Counted from the first letter of the stretch, positions 41,335-50,567 are shown. The stretch is DNA of 51,620 nt from DATHWB01 sp040880725 (GCA_040880725.1 JBBDHV010000001.1:1-51620); one strand, 5' to 3'. Notes: generated by a model from the sequence alone, not told the origin. Numbers and translations are program-made.

Positions 41335-41407
41335 TCGATCACCTCCTCTCCGCGGTCATGCCGCGAGGGTCATCTTGGCACTTCATCGACTGGGCCGCGG
41401 ACGTGTG

Positions 41408-42982
41408 TCACGGTCGCAGGGTGACGGGGGCGTCCTCGTCGGCGTGGAGTACGGCCCGCCGGAGCAAGGCGGCCATCTGACCGCGGGTGACGACCTCATC
41501 AGGGCAGTACTCGGCACTCCCGCACCCGACGGTGATCCCGTGGGCCGCAACCGAGTTGATCGCCGGCTCGTGGAGCGATCCGTCGTCGTCGGTGAAGAAA
41601 TCGCCAGACGGTGGAGAGAGGCCGAGCGCCCGCGCCAGGAACGCCGCCATCTGCGCGCGGTCGACCGTGTCGTCGGGGCAGAACCGGTCCTCGCCGCATC
41701 CCCGGCTGATACCGGCCTGGGAGATCCGGTTGATGTCGAAGTGGTGCGTCGACGTGTCGTCGTCGGTGAACCGGTTGCCCTCGGCGGTTGGGAGATCGAA
41801 CGCCCGGGCGAGGAAGGACGCCATCTGCCCTCGACTCACCGGATCTTGGGGGCAGTAGCGATCCTCGACGGGTGCGTCGCAGCCGCGGGTGATCCTTCGC
41901 TCAACCAGCCACTGGATGTCGGCGGCGAACTCGCTGTCGTCGTCATCGATGAACCATCCCGTGGGGGTGGTGCCGTCGACGGTGAAGGGGAGCGGTCCGG
42001 GCCGAAACCAGTCGGTCAACGGCCACACATGGAGTGTGGTCGGCAGGTTCATTCCGATGCGCCATCCGTCCGAGAGCGAGATGCCGGTCCAGACGCGCCA
42101 GTCGGTCTCCTTGTTGAAGTTGAAGTACACGAATCCGATGACTTGCGGGTCGACCGTGAGGTAGGTGAACATCTCCCAGAGCCACGAGACCTGGTCGCCG
42201 TCGATCGGAGACGACCCCACTTGGGCGATGATGATCGGCTTGCGGGGAGCGACACGGCGGAGTTCGGCGAGTCCGGCGTCCATCGTCTCGCGCACCGAGA
42301 TCCAACGGTCGAGGGTCGGGCCCATGTTGTACGCCGACATGCCGACGACATCGACGAGAGTCCCGCCGGGGTAGTAGCCGGCGATGCGGTACGGCCTCGT
42401 CGAAAACGAGTTGGGTGCGAAGACGAAGCGCACCTGTGTCTCGTCGACACCGGCATTGCGGAAGGCGTCGACCACTTTGCGGTACGCGATCTTGAAGTTG
42501 GCGGGGTCGCCTCCGTAGGGGGTCCAGGTGCCGTTCATCTCCTGGAAGGGTGCAACGAAGAGCGACCGACCTTCTCCTCGATCCAACCACGCCCTGACCT
42601 GACCCACCCACCGGTCGATGTCGTCGTCGTACCAACCCGCGGCCACGGCGCGCGCGGTGGCCGGGACGTTGACGTTGGCGAAAGGCGTGGTCTCTGCTTC
42701 CCAGGACTGTTCGAGAACCCAGTCGGTGATCCATGCAGGCTCCTGGGCGGCATTGTGGAAGGTGCCTGAGAACGTCACCTTCTTTCCGGTGGCGTCCACC
42801 ATCGCCACGATGTCGTCCCGAGATTCCCACTCGGCGGAGTAGTAGCCGCCCAGGAGAAGGTCGTCGCCGGTGAGTACGGGCGTCTCCTGGCCTGCGCCGG
42901 CCAATGCCGGGGCGACGACGAGCGCGGCAATGAGCGCGCCAGCGGCCATCGAACGAACACGCGTCACCACACGACCCTCCAC
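41408..42982 (-). CDS. Secreted GH26-like protein with three SLH repeats, nucleophile replaced
   Basis: 524 residues from GTG 42982 (start uncertain; GTGs five and six codons later have better spacing to AGGAGG/GGAGGG). Signal peptide: TRVRSMAAGALIAALVVAPALAGA. A GH26-like barrel spans ~35-330: FQEMNGTWTPYGG (Glu148, acid/base position). In the nucleophile motif, PIIIAQVGSS has Gln254 where GH26 enzymes have Glu. Three S-layer-homology repeats (about 343-397, 404-455, 462-512) each show a GC...YCP/FCP...RxQMAxxLxRA pattern. It likely attaches to the cell surface and may bind beta-mannan-like glycan without cleaving it. No functional link to its fhs and fdh neighbours is evident. Confidence 0.82.
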   Translation of the reverse strand: MEGRVVTRVRSMAAGALIAALVVAPALAGAGQETPVLTGDDLLLGGYYSAEWESRDDIVAMVDATGKKVTFSGTFHNAAQEPAWITDWVLEQSWEAETTPFANVNVPATARAVAAGWYDDDIDRWVGQVRAWLDRGEGRSLFVAPFQEMNGTWTPYGGDPANFKIAYRKVVDAFRNAGVDETQVRFVFAPNSFSTRPYRIAGYYPGGTLVDVVGMSAYNMGPTLDRWISVRETMDAGLAELRRVAPRKPIIIAQVGSSPIDGDQVSWLWEMFTYLTVDPQVIGFVYFNFNKETDWRVWTGISLSDGWRIGMNLPTTLHVWPLTDWFRPGPLPFTVDGTTPTGWFIDDDDSEFAADIQWLVERRITRGCDAPVEDRYCPQDPVSRGQMASFLARAFDLPTAEGNRFTDDDTSTHHFDINRISQAGISRGCGEDRFCPDDTVDRAQMAAFLARALGLSPPSGDFFTDDDGSLHEPAINSVAAHGITVGCGSAEYCPDEVVTRGQMAALLRRAVLHADEDAPVTLRP

Positions 42983-43024
42983 TCCTCCTGAGACAGGACG
43001 GATCCGGCGCCCCGCCGTTACCGT

Positions 43025-44782
43025 CTAGAAGAGGCCGACGACGTTGCCGTCGTCATCGATGTCGACCTTCATGTAGGCGGGGGTCGAGCCGAGGCCCGGC
43101 ATCGTGCGCATGTCGCCGAGCAGTGGGTAGATGAACCCGGCCCCCACTGACGCGCGCACCTCGCGCACCGGCACGGTGAACCCGCTCGGGGCACCCTTCA
43201 ACGCAGGGTCGTGGCTGATCGACAGGTGGGTCTTGGCCATACAGATCGGGAGATACCCGTATCCGTCCTTCTCGAAGGAGGCGATCTGTGCCTCGGCGAC
43301 GGCCGAATATTCGACGTCGCCGGCGTTGTAGATGTCCTTGCAGATGATCTCGATCTTCTGCTTGATCGACATGTTGAGCGGATAGAGGTACGCGAACTCC
43401 TTCGGCTCCTCACACGCCTTGACCACCGCCTCGGCGAGATCCGCGGCACCGTCCCCGCCCTTCAGCCAGTGCTCGGCGAGTACCGCATCGGATGCGCCCG
43501 CCGCGAGCGCAGCCTCTCTGATGAGGCCGATCTCCGCCCAGGTGTCGGTCGGGAACGAGTTGATCGCCACCACGACCGGCACCCCGTACCCCTTGGCGTT
43601 CTTGATGTGCGCCAGCATGTTGTCCATCCCCGCCGACAGGAGCGCCAGGTTCTCATCGGTGTACGCCTTGTCGAGTGGTCGACCGAGAACGACCTTCGGC
43701 CCGCCCCCGTGGGTCTTCAACGCCCGCACGGTCGCGACCAGCACCACACAGTCGGGCTGGAGGCTGGACGTGCGGCACTTGATGTCCATGAACTTCTCCA
43801 TGCCCATGTCTGCGCCGAAGCCGGACTCGGTGACGACGTAGTCGGCGAGATGGAGTGCGATCCGATCGGCGAGGATGGATGAGTTGCCGTGGGCGATGTT
43901 GGCAAACGGGCCGGCATGGACGAACGCCGCTTGACCTTCCAGTGTCTGCATCACGGTGGGGTGCAGGGTGTCCTTCATGAGGACCGTGGCCGCCCCGGCC
44001 ATGCCGAGGTTTTCGAGAGTGATCGGTTTGCCGTCCTTCGAGTTGCCGACCACAACGCGTGCGATCCGTTCTCGCAGGTTGCGCAGAGCGGAGGCGTAGT
44101 CCTCGCCGTCGACGAGGGCCAGGATCGCCATCAGTTCGGAGGCCACCGTGATGTCGAAACCCGTCTCACGCGGGCGTCCTTCGAGCTTTCCACCCAGTCC
44201 GACAACCACGTTTCGCAACGCCCGGTCGTTGATGTCGACGACTCGGTTCCACTGCAGGTTGAAGACATCGATTCCGAGACGTTCGAGTCCGACCGCCTTG
44301 AGTTGGTCGTCGGACATCCGGGTCTCGTGATACCAGCGGGCATCGATGCCGGCCGCGATGAGATTGTGGGCGGCGGTGATGGCGTGGATGTCACCGGTGA
44401 GGTGGAGGTTGAACTCGTCCATCGGAACCACCTGGCTGTAGCCGCCGCCGGCGGCTCCGCCTTTGATCCCGAAGGTCGGTCCCATCGACGGCTGGCGGAT
44501 GCAGGCGATCGCCTCCTTGCCGATCTTGCCGAGACCCTGGGTGAGGCCGACCGTCGTGGTCGTCTTGCCTTCGCCGAGTGGCGTGGGTGTGATCGCGGTG
44601 ACGTCGACGTACTTTCCGCGCGGTTGACCGCTGATCCTCTTCAGGGAATCGAGATGCACCTTGGCTTTGGTGTGGCCATACGGAATGAGATCGTCGGTGG
44701 TGAGTCCGATCCTCTCGGCGATCTCGATGATGGGCTTGAGATCTGCCTGGCGGGCGATGTCGATGTCACTCGGAACGGACAA
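43025..44782 (-). CDS. fhs: Formate-tetrahydrofolate ligase
   Basis: 585 residues from TTG 44782 (LSVPSDIDIARQADLKPIIEIAERIGL), with AGGAG 7 bases upstream. ATP-site TPTPLGEGKTTTTVGLTQGLG, RQPSMGPTFGIKGGAAGGGYSQVVPMDEFNLHLTGD, and the C-terminal FIYPLLGDMRTMPGLGSTPAYMKVDID are diagnostic. It couples ATP hydrolysis to 10-formyl-THF formation from formate. It shares direction with the downstream fdh-MTHFR operon, so formate made or used by the dehydrogenase can enter the folate pool. The open frame upstream to 45016 is not family-like. Confidence 0.96.
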   Translation of the reverse strand: MSVPSDIDIARQADLKPIIEIAERIGLTTDDLIPYGHTKAKVHLDSLKRISGQPRGKYVDVTAITPTPLGEGKTTTTVGLTQGLGKIGKEAIACIRQPSMGPTFGIKGGAAGGGYSQVVPMDEFNLHLTGDIHAITAAHNLIAAGIDARWYHETRMSDDQLKAVGLERLGIDVFNLQWNRVVDINDRALRNVVVGLGGKLEGRPRETGFDITVASELMAILALVDGEDYASALRNLRERIARVVVGNSKDGKPITLENLGMAGAATVLMKDTLHPTVMQTLEGQAAFVHAGPFANIAHGNSSILADRIALHLADYVVTESGFGADMGMEKFMDIKCRTSSLQPDCVVLVATVRALKTHGGGPKVVLGRPLDKAYTDENLALLSAGMDNMLAHIKNAKGYGVPVVVAINSFPTDTWAEIGLIREAALAAGASDAVLAEHWLKGGDGAADLAEAVVKACEEPKEFAYLYPLNMSIKQKIEIICKDIYNAGDVEYSAVAEAQIASFEKDGYGYLPICMAKTHLSISHDPALKGAPSGFTVPVREVRASVGAGFIYPLLGDMRTMPGLGSTPAYMKVDIDDDGNVVGLF

Positions 44783-44882
44783 CCGTGGACTCCTCGTTCG
44801 AGACGGCGCGGAGCGTAGCGGTCGAAGCCGGCCGATCGGGGCGCGAGTACGGTTTCGTTCAGCCGATTCGTGAGGATGGAAC

Positions 44883-45353
44883 GTGGTCGATGCGACTGCT
44901 GATGTGTGGGATGAACACGGCGACGGACTGATGTCATGCGATCTGCAGTTGCGGTCGTTTGGTGGCCGAGACTCCTTCGATGGGCCTGTTCGAACAGTCC
45001 GCTGCAAAGATGACAATCAGCTCGTCAAGAACGTGCTCGGCACCGCCGGGGACGGCGCGGTGCTGGTCATCGACGGCGCCGGCTCGTTGCATGCCGCTCT
45101 GGTTGGCGACCAGGTCGCCGCGTTGGCCGCGTCGAACGGGTGGGCGGGTCTGATCATCAACGGTGCCGTGCGTGACGCCGGGGCCCTCCGCGGAATCGAC
45201 ATCGGTTTGAAAGCGCTCGGCACCAATCCTCGCCGAAGCTCGAAGGATGGAGACGGATCGGTGGACGTCGCGGTGACGTTCGGTGGTGCGGTCTTCACCC
45301 CTGGGGCTCACCTGTGGGCCGACCTCGACGGGATCGTTGTCGAGATCGGGTGA
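44883..45353 (+). CDS. rraA: RraA-family protein (regulator of RNase E-like / HMG aldolase fold)
   Basis: 156 residues from GTG 44883. GDQVAALAASNGWAGLIINGAVRDAGALRGIDIGLKALG carries the GD-x20-RD motif of the RraA/4-hydroxy-4-methyl-2-oxoglutarate aldolase family, and TNPRRSSKDGDGSVDV is typical of the RraA branch. The family holds both an RNase E inhibitor and metal-dependent aldolases; the motif for catalysis is present, so either role is possible. Divergent from fhs. Confidence 0.85.
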   Translation: MVDATADVWDEHGDGLMSCDLQLRSFGGRDSFDGPVRTVRCKDDNQLVKNVLGTAGDGAVLVIDGAGSLHAALVGDQVAALAASNGWAGLIINGAVRDAGALRGIDIGLKALGTNPRRSSKDGDGSVDVAVTFGGAVFTPGAHLWADLDGIVVEIG

Positions 45354-45386
45354 CTCACAGGGTCAGCGGATAGGCAGGCCGGCTTC

Positions 45387-46802
45387 TCAGCGTTTGCGCA
45401 TCGTCCGGTAGAGCACGACGTACTCGTCAGCCCGGGCGTCCCAGGAGTTGTCGACGGCCATCGCCCGTACCTGGGCCGCCTGCCACGCTCCCCGATCCTG
45501 GTGGAGCGTGAGGCCGTGTCCGAGCGCCCATCCGAGTCCGTCCTCGGTGTAGTGGTCGAAAACGAACCCGGTGCCATCGCCGTCGTCGATGTGTTCCACG
45601 GTGTCGGCGAGCCCTCCTACCCGCCGCACGACCGGCAGGGTCCCGTAGGCGAGGGAGTACATCTGATTGAGGCCGCATGGCTCGTACAGCGACGGCATCA
45701 GGAAGAGGTCCGAGCCGGCTTCGATCATGTGCGCCATCCGGTTGTCGTAGCCCTCGACGAACCTCACCGTGTCCGGGTTCATCGCCTGTAGCGACCGCAG
45801 AAACGAGGCGTATCGCTCCTCGCCGGAGCCGAGAACGACCACACGCAGGTCCCACGACTCCAGGAAGTGAATGAGCGGTGCGCCGAGGATGTCGAATCCT
45901 TTTTGCGACGCCAGGCGCGAGACGACACCGACAACCGGCACCTGTGGTCGGTACGCGAGCCCGAGTTCTCCGAGCAGGGATTCCTTGTCCCGTTCCTTGC
46001 GCCACAGCGACCGTGACGAGTACTTCCACGGGATGAGAGGGTCGGTGCTCGGGTTCCACTCGTCGGTGTCGATGCCGTTGAGGATCCCGACCACCCGGTC
46101 CGACCGGCTGCGCAGGATCTCGTCGAGGCCGAACCCTCCCTCGGGGGTCTGGATCTCTCGTGCGTAGGTCGGGCTCACCGTCGAGATCCAATCGGCGTGC
46201 AACAGTCCGGTCTCGAGAAACGAGTACCAGCCGGCTTTCAGGTGATCCTGATGAAGGAGACTCACATCCTCGAAGTCGAGGTCGGCGACGGTGGCGGCGT
46301 CGAAGACCCCTTGGTAGCCCAGATTGTGGATCGTCAGCAGGATGGGGACGTCGGAGAGTTCCAGATATCGGGTGCGGGTGAGCAGCGGGACGAGTCCCGT
46401 CTGCCAGTCGTTGCAGTGGATGATCTTGGGTTTGAATCCGGCGCCGATCGTGACACGAAGCGCGAGATGCTGGAACACGACCCAGCGCAGGTGTTCATCG
46501 GGGTCGTCGGTGTACAGCCGCCCGCGGTCGAAGAGTCCAGGAACATCGATGAACAACGTCGAGCTGTCCGGGTCCGAATAGACCGTCGGGTTCCAGGTCC
46601 GACCCGCGATCGTGACGTCGCCAGGGCTGAGTTCCGGGGCGTGGGTCAGATTGTCGATGTCGATCGAGTCGTACCGGGGTGTGACGGTGAGGATCTTGTG
46701 GTCGAGTTGGCGGAGTGCTGCGGGCAGAGCTCCCGAGACGTCTGCGAGTCCGCCGGTCTTGGACCAGGGGACGACTTCCGCGCTCAGGAACAGGATCTTC
46801 AC
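45387..46802 (-). CDS. glgA: Glycogen synthase GlgA (GT5)
   Basis: 471 residues from GTG 46802, overlapping the LLM gene stop (GTGA). ILFLSAEVVPWSKTGGLADVSGALPAAL is the GT5 N-terminal ADP-glucose site (KTGGL). IIHCNDWQTGLVPLL, NGIDTDEWNPSTD, SRLASQKGFDIL and MPSLYEPCGLNQMYSLAYGTLPVVRRVGGLADTV follow. It extends alpha-1,4-glucan from ADP-glucose. An upstream open extension is not family-like. Confidence 0.95.
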   Translation of the reverse strand: MKILFLSAEVVPWSKTGGLADVSGALPAALRQLDHKILTVTPRYDSIDIDNLTHAPELSPGDVTIAGRTWNPTVYSDPDSSTLFIDVPGLFDRGRLYTDDPDEHLRWVVFQHLALRVTIGAGFKPKIIHCNDWQTGLVPLLTRTRYLELSDVPILLTIHNLGYQGVFDAATVADLDFEDVSLLHQDHLKAGWYSFLETGLLHADWISTVSPTYAREIQTPEGGFGLDEILRSRSDRVVGILNGIDTDEWNPSTDPLIPWKYSSRSLWRKERDKESLLGELGLAYRPQVPVVGVVSRLASQKGFDILGAPLIHFLESWDLRVVVLGSGEERYASFLRSLQAMNPDTVRFVEGYDNRMAHMIEAGSDLFLMPSLYEPCGLNQMYSLAYGTLPVVRRVGGLADTVEHIDDGDGTGFVFDHYTEDGLGWALGHGLTLHQDRGAWQAAQVRAMAVDNSWDARADEYVVLYRTMRKR

Positions 46803-47644
46803 CGCCGGACGAACTCCGCGGCAGCTTCCAGGTCTTCGAGGACCTGACCGGGATCGTTGGATTCGATGCCGAACACGACACGATCCACCTCGGCGGCGGA
46901 AGCCAGGTCGAGCGTGCGTTGCTCCACCCGGGCTCCGAAGATGGAAAAAGTGAATGTTGCGGGGTCCCTTCCGGCGTCCTCGAGCGCTCGACGGACTTCG
47001 GAAGCCTGTTCGGGCAGGGCGGACACGGCATGGGGGAGCCAGCCGTCGCAGAACTCGACGAGGTCGGCCACCGTGCGTGGACCGAATTTCGCTCCCAGGA
47101 TGATCGGAGGGTGCGGTTTCTGGACCGGCTTCGGCCAAGCCCAGGACGGCTCGAGCGTCAGGTGGTCACCGGCGAAGGACGCTTCGTCCGCGGTCCACAG
47201 CGCCTTCATCAGCAGCACTTTCTCCTTGAGGAGTGGGCGTCGTGTGCGGTAGTCGACGCCGTGATGGTTCATCTCTTCGATGTTCCATCCGTAACCGACC
47301 CCGAAGAGGAAGCGCCCGTTGGAGAGGTGGTCGACCGTGGCGATCTCTTTGGCGGTCCAGATCGGGTCGCGTTGTGCGAGAAGGTTGATCCCGGTGCCGA
47401 GCTTGAGCCGCTCTGTGACGGCTGCCATCGCACCGAAGGCGACGAGCGTGTCGTGGGTACGCCAGTATTTCTCAGGCAGCGGCGGAGCGTCCTTGCGGCC
47501 GCCCCACGGCGTGGTCCGGGCGGTGGGAATGTGGCTGTGCTCGGTCAGCCAGACAGACTCGAAGCCCAACCGCTCGCAGTGGCGTCCCACGTCGGTCGGC
47601 TGCATGGTCGTGTCCGTCGCGAAGAGGTCGATTCCGAAATCCAT
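46799..47644 (-). CDS. LLM-class F420-dependent oxidoreductase
   Basis: 281 residues from ATG 47644 (MDFGIDLFATDTTMQPTDVGRHCERLGFESVWLTEHSHIP). The luciferase-like TIM barrel is marked by LKLGTGINLLAQRDPIWTAKEIATVDHLSNGRFLFGVGYGWNIEEMNHHG, the actinobacterial F420-dependent pattern. Substrate unknown. CATACT ends 6 bases before the ATG with no Shine-Dalgarno, suggesting a leaderless transcript that continues into glgA. Confidence 0.88.
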   Translation of the reverse strand: MDFGIDLFATDTTMQPTDVGRHCERLGFESVWLTEHSHIPTARTTPWGGRKDAPPLPEKYWRTHDTLVAFGAMAAVTERLKLGTGINLLAQRDPIWTAKEIATVDHLSNGRFLFGVGYGWNIEEMNHHGVDYRTRRPLLKEKVLLMKALWTADEASFAGDHLTLEPSWAWPKPVQKPHPPIILGAKFGPRTVADLVEFCDGWLPHAVSALPEQASEVRRALEDAGRDPATFTFSIFGARVEQRTLDLASAAEVDRVVFGIESNDPGQVLEDLEAAAEFVRR

Positions 47645-47704
47645 CCCCCGAGTATGCCTTCTCACGATTTGTCGGCGGGCCCGTCTGCGGTGAACGTGGT
47701 GGCG

Positions 47705-48745
47705 ATGAGAGACGTCATCGCAGCCGAAGTGGCCGCCTCCGGCCCGATTCCGTTCGAGCGATTCATGCAGCTCGCGCTCTACGGTGAGACCGGGTTCTTC
47801 AGTTCGACCCGGCTTCGCAGCCAGAAGGCCGGCGACTTTCTGACCTCTCCGGAGGTGTCGCCGATGTTCGGGGAGACGCTGGCGGCCTTCGTGGCATCCG
47901 AACGGGAGCGAATCGGCGAACCGTTCCGCCTGGTCGAGGTGGCAGGGGGTTCGGGGTCACTGCTGCGGCCGCTTCTTGGGATTCTCGATGTGGAGACCTG
48001 GGCGGTGGAAATCTCCCCGGCCGCGTCCGCTGCCCTGCAGGGTGTGGTGGGCCGAGGACGTGTCGTCGACACGTTGGAGGCAATCGACGGTCCTCTGCGA
48101 GGCGTGGTGCTGGCCAACGAGTTGCTCGACAACTTGCCCATGGCCATCGCCCAGCTGACCGCCGACGGGTGGCGCGAGCGCTGGGTGGGACAGGGCGATG
48201 AGGGGCTTGCATTCATCGACGCCGAGCCTCGAGCGGAGGTCACCGCCTGGCTCGAACGCTTCGCCGGTCCCGTCGAAATCGGTGGCTGGGTCGAAGTGCA
48301 GCTCGCAGCATCGGACTGGGTGCGTGCGGCGATCTCCCGGCTCGACGCCGGTGCGCTCGTTCTCATCGATTACGGAGACACCGCGGAAAACCTTGCCCCG
48401 AGGCGCCAGGACGGGACATTGCGCACCTATCGGGCGCATCATCTGGGGCCGCACCCGCTCGACGAACCGGGCGCCACCGACATCACCGCCGACGTGAACG
48501 TCACGGCGATCGAAGCGGCAGCGCGCGAGGCGGGTGCCGAGGTCGAAGTGTGGCGTCAGGACGATTTCCTCGCATCGTTGGGTCTGCGGGATCGGATCAA
48601 GGTCATGCGCCATGAAGAACTCGAGTTGGCGCGGGCCGGCGATGAGATGGCTCGCTTGCGAGTCCGCACGCAGCGAACCGAGGCCGAAACGCTGATGCAT
48701 CCGCGCGGTCTCGGCGACTTCCGTGTCGTGGTGGCCCGACGCTGA
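47705..48745 (+). CDS. MidA/NDUFAF7-like SAM-dependent methyltransferase
   Basis: 346 residues from ATG 47705. GPIPFERFMQLALYGETGFFSS...GDFLTSPEVSPMFGETLAAFV is the family N-terminal signature; LVEVAGGSGSLLRPLL is SAM motif I (ExGxGxGxL type, one Gly changed to Ala); GVVLANELLDNLP and ALVLIDYGD follow. Mitochondrial NDUFAF7 methylates an Arg of complex I; bacterial targets are unproven. ATG 47654 in frame is also possible but would leave only 9 bases to the divergent LLM gene. Confidence 0.85.
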   Translation: MRDVIAAEVAASGPIPFERFMQLALYGETGFFSSTRLRSQKAGDFLTSPEVSPMFGETLAAFVASERERIGEPFRLVEVAGGSGSLLRPLLGILDVETWAVEISPAASAALQGVVGRGRVVDTLEAIDGPLRGVVLANELLDNLPMAIAQLTADGWRERWVGQGDEGLAFIDAEPRAEVTAWLERFAGPVEIGGWVEVQLAASDWVRAAISRLDAGALVLIDYGDTAENLAPRRQDGTLRTYRAHHLGPHPLDEPGATDITADVNVTAIEAAAREAGAEVEVWRQDDFLASLGLRDRIKVMRHEELELARAGDEMARLRVRTQRTEAETLMHPRGLGDFRVVVARR

Positions 48746-48814
48746 GGTAACACGACCCGGCGACCGTGCGTCCTGCCTTCTGACCGCGCAGCTGCGTCCG
48801 GTCGAAGGAGACTG

Positions 48815-49366
48815 ATGGTGCGCATCCGAACCGCTTGTACGGCGATCGTGCTGCTCCTCGCCGCGTGCGGAGGGGCGGGTGTCGGTGCGGAAGGCACGAC
48901 GGAGGAGCCGACTTCCACCACCCCCGCTGCGACGTCCCCGTCCGTGGGCGGATCGTCGAGCACGACACCTTCGGCCTCCGGCGAGTCGAGCACCACCTCG
49001 ACCAGTCAGGCGGCAATCTCCACGGCACCAACGACGACGCCAACGACGACGACTGATACCGGGCAAGATGAGGGAATGACGGTGCCGCCCTCGCTGATCC
49101 AATCAGTCATCGCAGACCTCGCCACCCGGGAGGGCGTGGAACCAGGTGAGGTCGGACTGCTGTCGACGGGGAGCGTCGATTGGCCCGATGCCTCGCTCGG
49201 TTGCCCCGTGGCCGGTGTGAGCTACATGCAGGTCGTGACCCCCGGCTATCAGATCATTCTGGGGATCGGGGAGAAGACCTTCGATTACCGAGCAATCGTC
49301 AACGGCAGCTTCAGGCTCTGTCGGAATCCGCCGGCCGGTTCGTCATCACCGAGTCCGGACAGCTGA
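48815..49366 (+). CDS. Lipoprotein with Ser/Thr-rich linker
   Basis: 183 residues. Signal peptide MVRIRTACTAIVLLLAAC with a lipobox (LLAAC, Cys18). Residues ~25-85 are a Ser/Thr/Pro linker, then a compact C-terminal domain (~90-170): SVDWPDASLGCPVAGVSYMQVVTPGYQIILGIGEKTFDYRAIVNGSFRLC, with two Cys that may pair. This domain type recurs in uncharacterised actinobacterial exported proteins; function unknown. GAAGGAGA precedes the ATG. Confidence 0.75.
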   Translation: MVRIRTACTAIVLLLAACGGAGVGAEGTTEEPTSTTPAATSPSVGGSSSTTPSASGESSTTSTSQAAISTAPTTTPTTTTDTGQDEGMTVPPSLIQSVIADLATREGVEPGEVGLLSTGSVDWPDASLGCPVAGVSYMQVVTPGYQIILGIGEKTFDYRAIVNGSFRLCRNPPAGSSSPSPDS

Positions 49367-49700
49367 AAGGACTGACTGCTGAGAGGACGGGTGGGGCGCG
49401 AGCGTCGCAATCGACCCCACGCCACTCAGCGTCGCGATCTCCGCGACGTCGCGCACAGTGGCGGCGACGGCGATGCCATTGGCGCTGCGACGAGCGCGAT
49501 CACACTCGCGAAGATTGCCCGTCTCTCGTCGGTCCTCCACTTGTCCCCCTGGTGAACCCGGCGTCGCCACCGGGCGACCCGGGACCTCGGTCACGCTGCG
49601 CGGTCGGACAATGCGGGAGATTCCCATGGAGATTCTGCATAGCGCCGGTTCCGGTGCGCCTTTATGCCGGTTTTCGCCGCGTGGCGATACGATTCGGTCC
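49367..49700. other. Intergenic region with short inverted repeats, no gene seen
   Basis: 334 bases between the lipoprotein and htpX. Open frames here have no recognisable content. It holds several GC-rich inverted repeats (for example around GGGTGGGGCGCGAGCG...CGACCCCACGCC at 49389-49425 and CCCGGCGTCG...CGACCCGGG near 49557-49584). TACGAT at 49688-49693, 7 bases before the htpX ATG, is a candidate -10 box. Confidence 0.5.
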
Positions 49701-50564
49701 ATGAACAACGTCAAGACCGTCGGCTTGCTCGCCTTCATGAGCATCCTCTTGGTGGTCGTCATCCAGGCCTACGGCGGCTCGGCGATGACGGCCCTGGCTT
49801 TCGCGGCCATCTTCAATCTCGGGGCCTACTTCTTCTCGGACAAGCTGGCGATCAAGGCGTCGCGGGCCAGGCCGGTCGAGGAGCACGAGTTGCCGCAGGT
49901 GTACAGCATCGTGCGTCGTCTCGCCGCACAGGCGGACATGCCCATGCCGCGCCTGTATCTCATGGACTCGCCGCAACCCAACGCCTTTGCCACCGGTCGC
50001 AATCCCAAGCACGCCGCAGTGGCGGTCACCACCGGGATCCTGCAGGTGATGACGAACGAGGAACTGGAAGCCGTCCTCGCCCATGAACTCGCCCACGTGC
50101 GCAACCGGGACATCCTCATCAGCTCGATCGCGGCGATGATCGCCGCGGCCTTGTCGATGCTCGCTCGTTTCGCCTTCTTCTTCGGCGGCCGCGGGGGAGA
50201 ACGGGACAATCCGATTGGTGCAGTCGGCGCCCTTCTCGCACTGATCATCGGCCCGATCGCCGCGATGTTCATCCGTTTCGCCATCAGTCGGGCTCGGGAA
50301 TACCAGGCAGACGCATCGGGCGCCGCCATCACCGGCCAGCCCCTGCATCTGGCCTCTGCCCTCCGCAAGATCGGGCTGGCGAGCGAGCGCATTCCGATGC
50401 AGGTGAACCCCGCCGTCAGCCAGTTGTTCATCGCCAACCCGTTGAAAGCGCTGGGGGGCCGACGCGGTGGGCCGTCCCAACTCGCGAGGCTGTTCTCGAC
50501 GCATCCTCCGATGGAGGATCGGATCGCCCGGCTCGAGGAGATGCACTACGGCGGAACGATCTGA
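49701..50564 (+). CDS. htpX: Membrane zinc metalloprotease HtpX
   Basis: 287 residues from ATG 49701. Two N-terminal membrane helices (residues ~5-45), PRLYLMDSPQPNAFATGRNPKHAAVAVTTGIL, the zinc site HELAHVRNRD (HExxH), two more helices (~150-200) and the third-ligand segment SRAREYQADASGAAIT. It degrades damaged membrane proteins. Preferred over an upstream in-frame extension, because MNNVKTVGLLAFMS is the family-like start. Confidence 0.95.
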   Translation: MNNVKTVGLLAFMSILLVVVIQAYGGSAMTALAFAAIFNLGAYFFSDKLAIKASRARPVEEHELPQVYSIVRRLAAQADMPMPRLYLMDSPQPNAFATGRNPKHAAVAVTTGILQVMTNEELEAVLAHELAHVRNRDILISSIAAMIAAALSMLARFAFFFGGRGGERDNPIGAVGALLALIIGPIAAMFIRFAISRAREYQADASGAAITGQPLHLASALRKIGLASERIPMQVNPAVSQLFIANPLKALGGRRGGPSQLARLFSTHPPMEDRIARLEEMHYGGTI

Positions 50565-50567
50565 TCG

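Noticed and set aside
41168..42769. 533-codon plus-strand open frame
   Set aside because: Antisense to the GH26/SLH gene and the start of fdhA; no recognisable domain, and Arg/Val/Asp-rich shadow composition.
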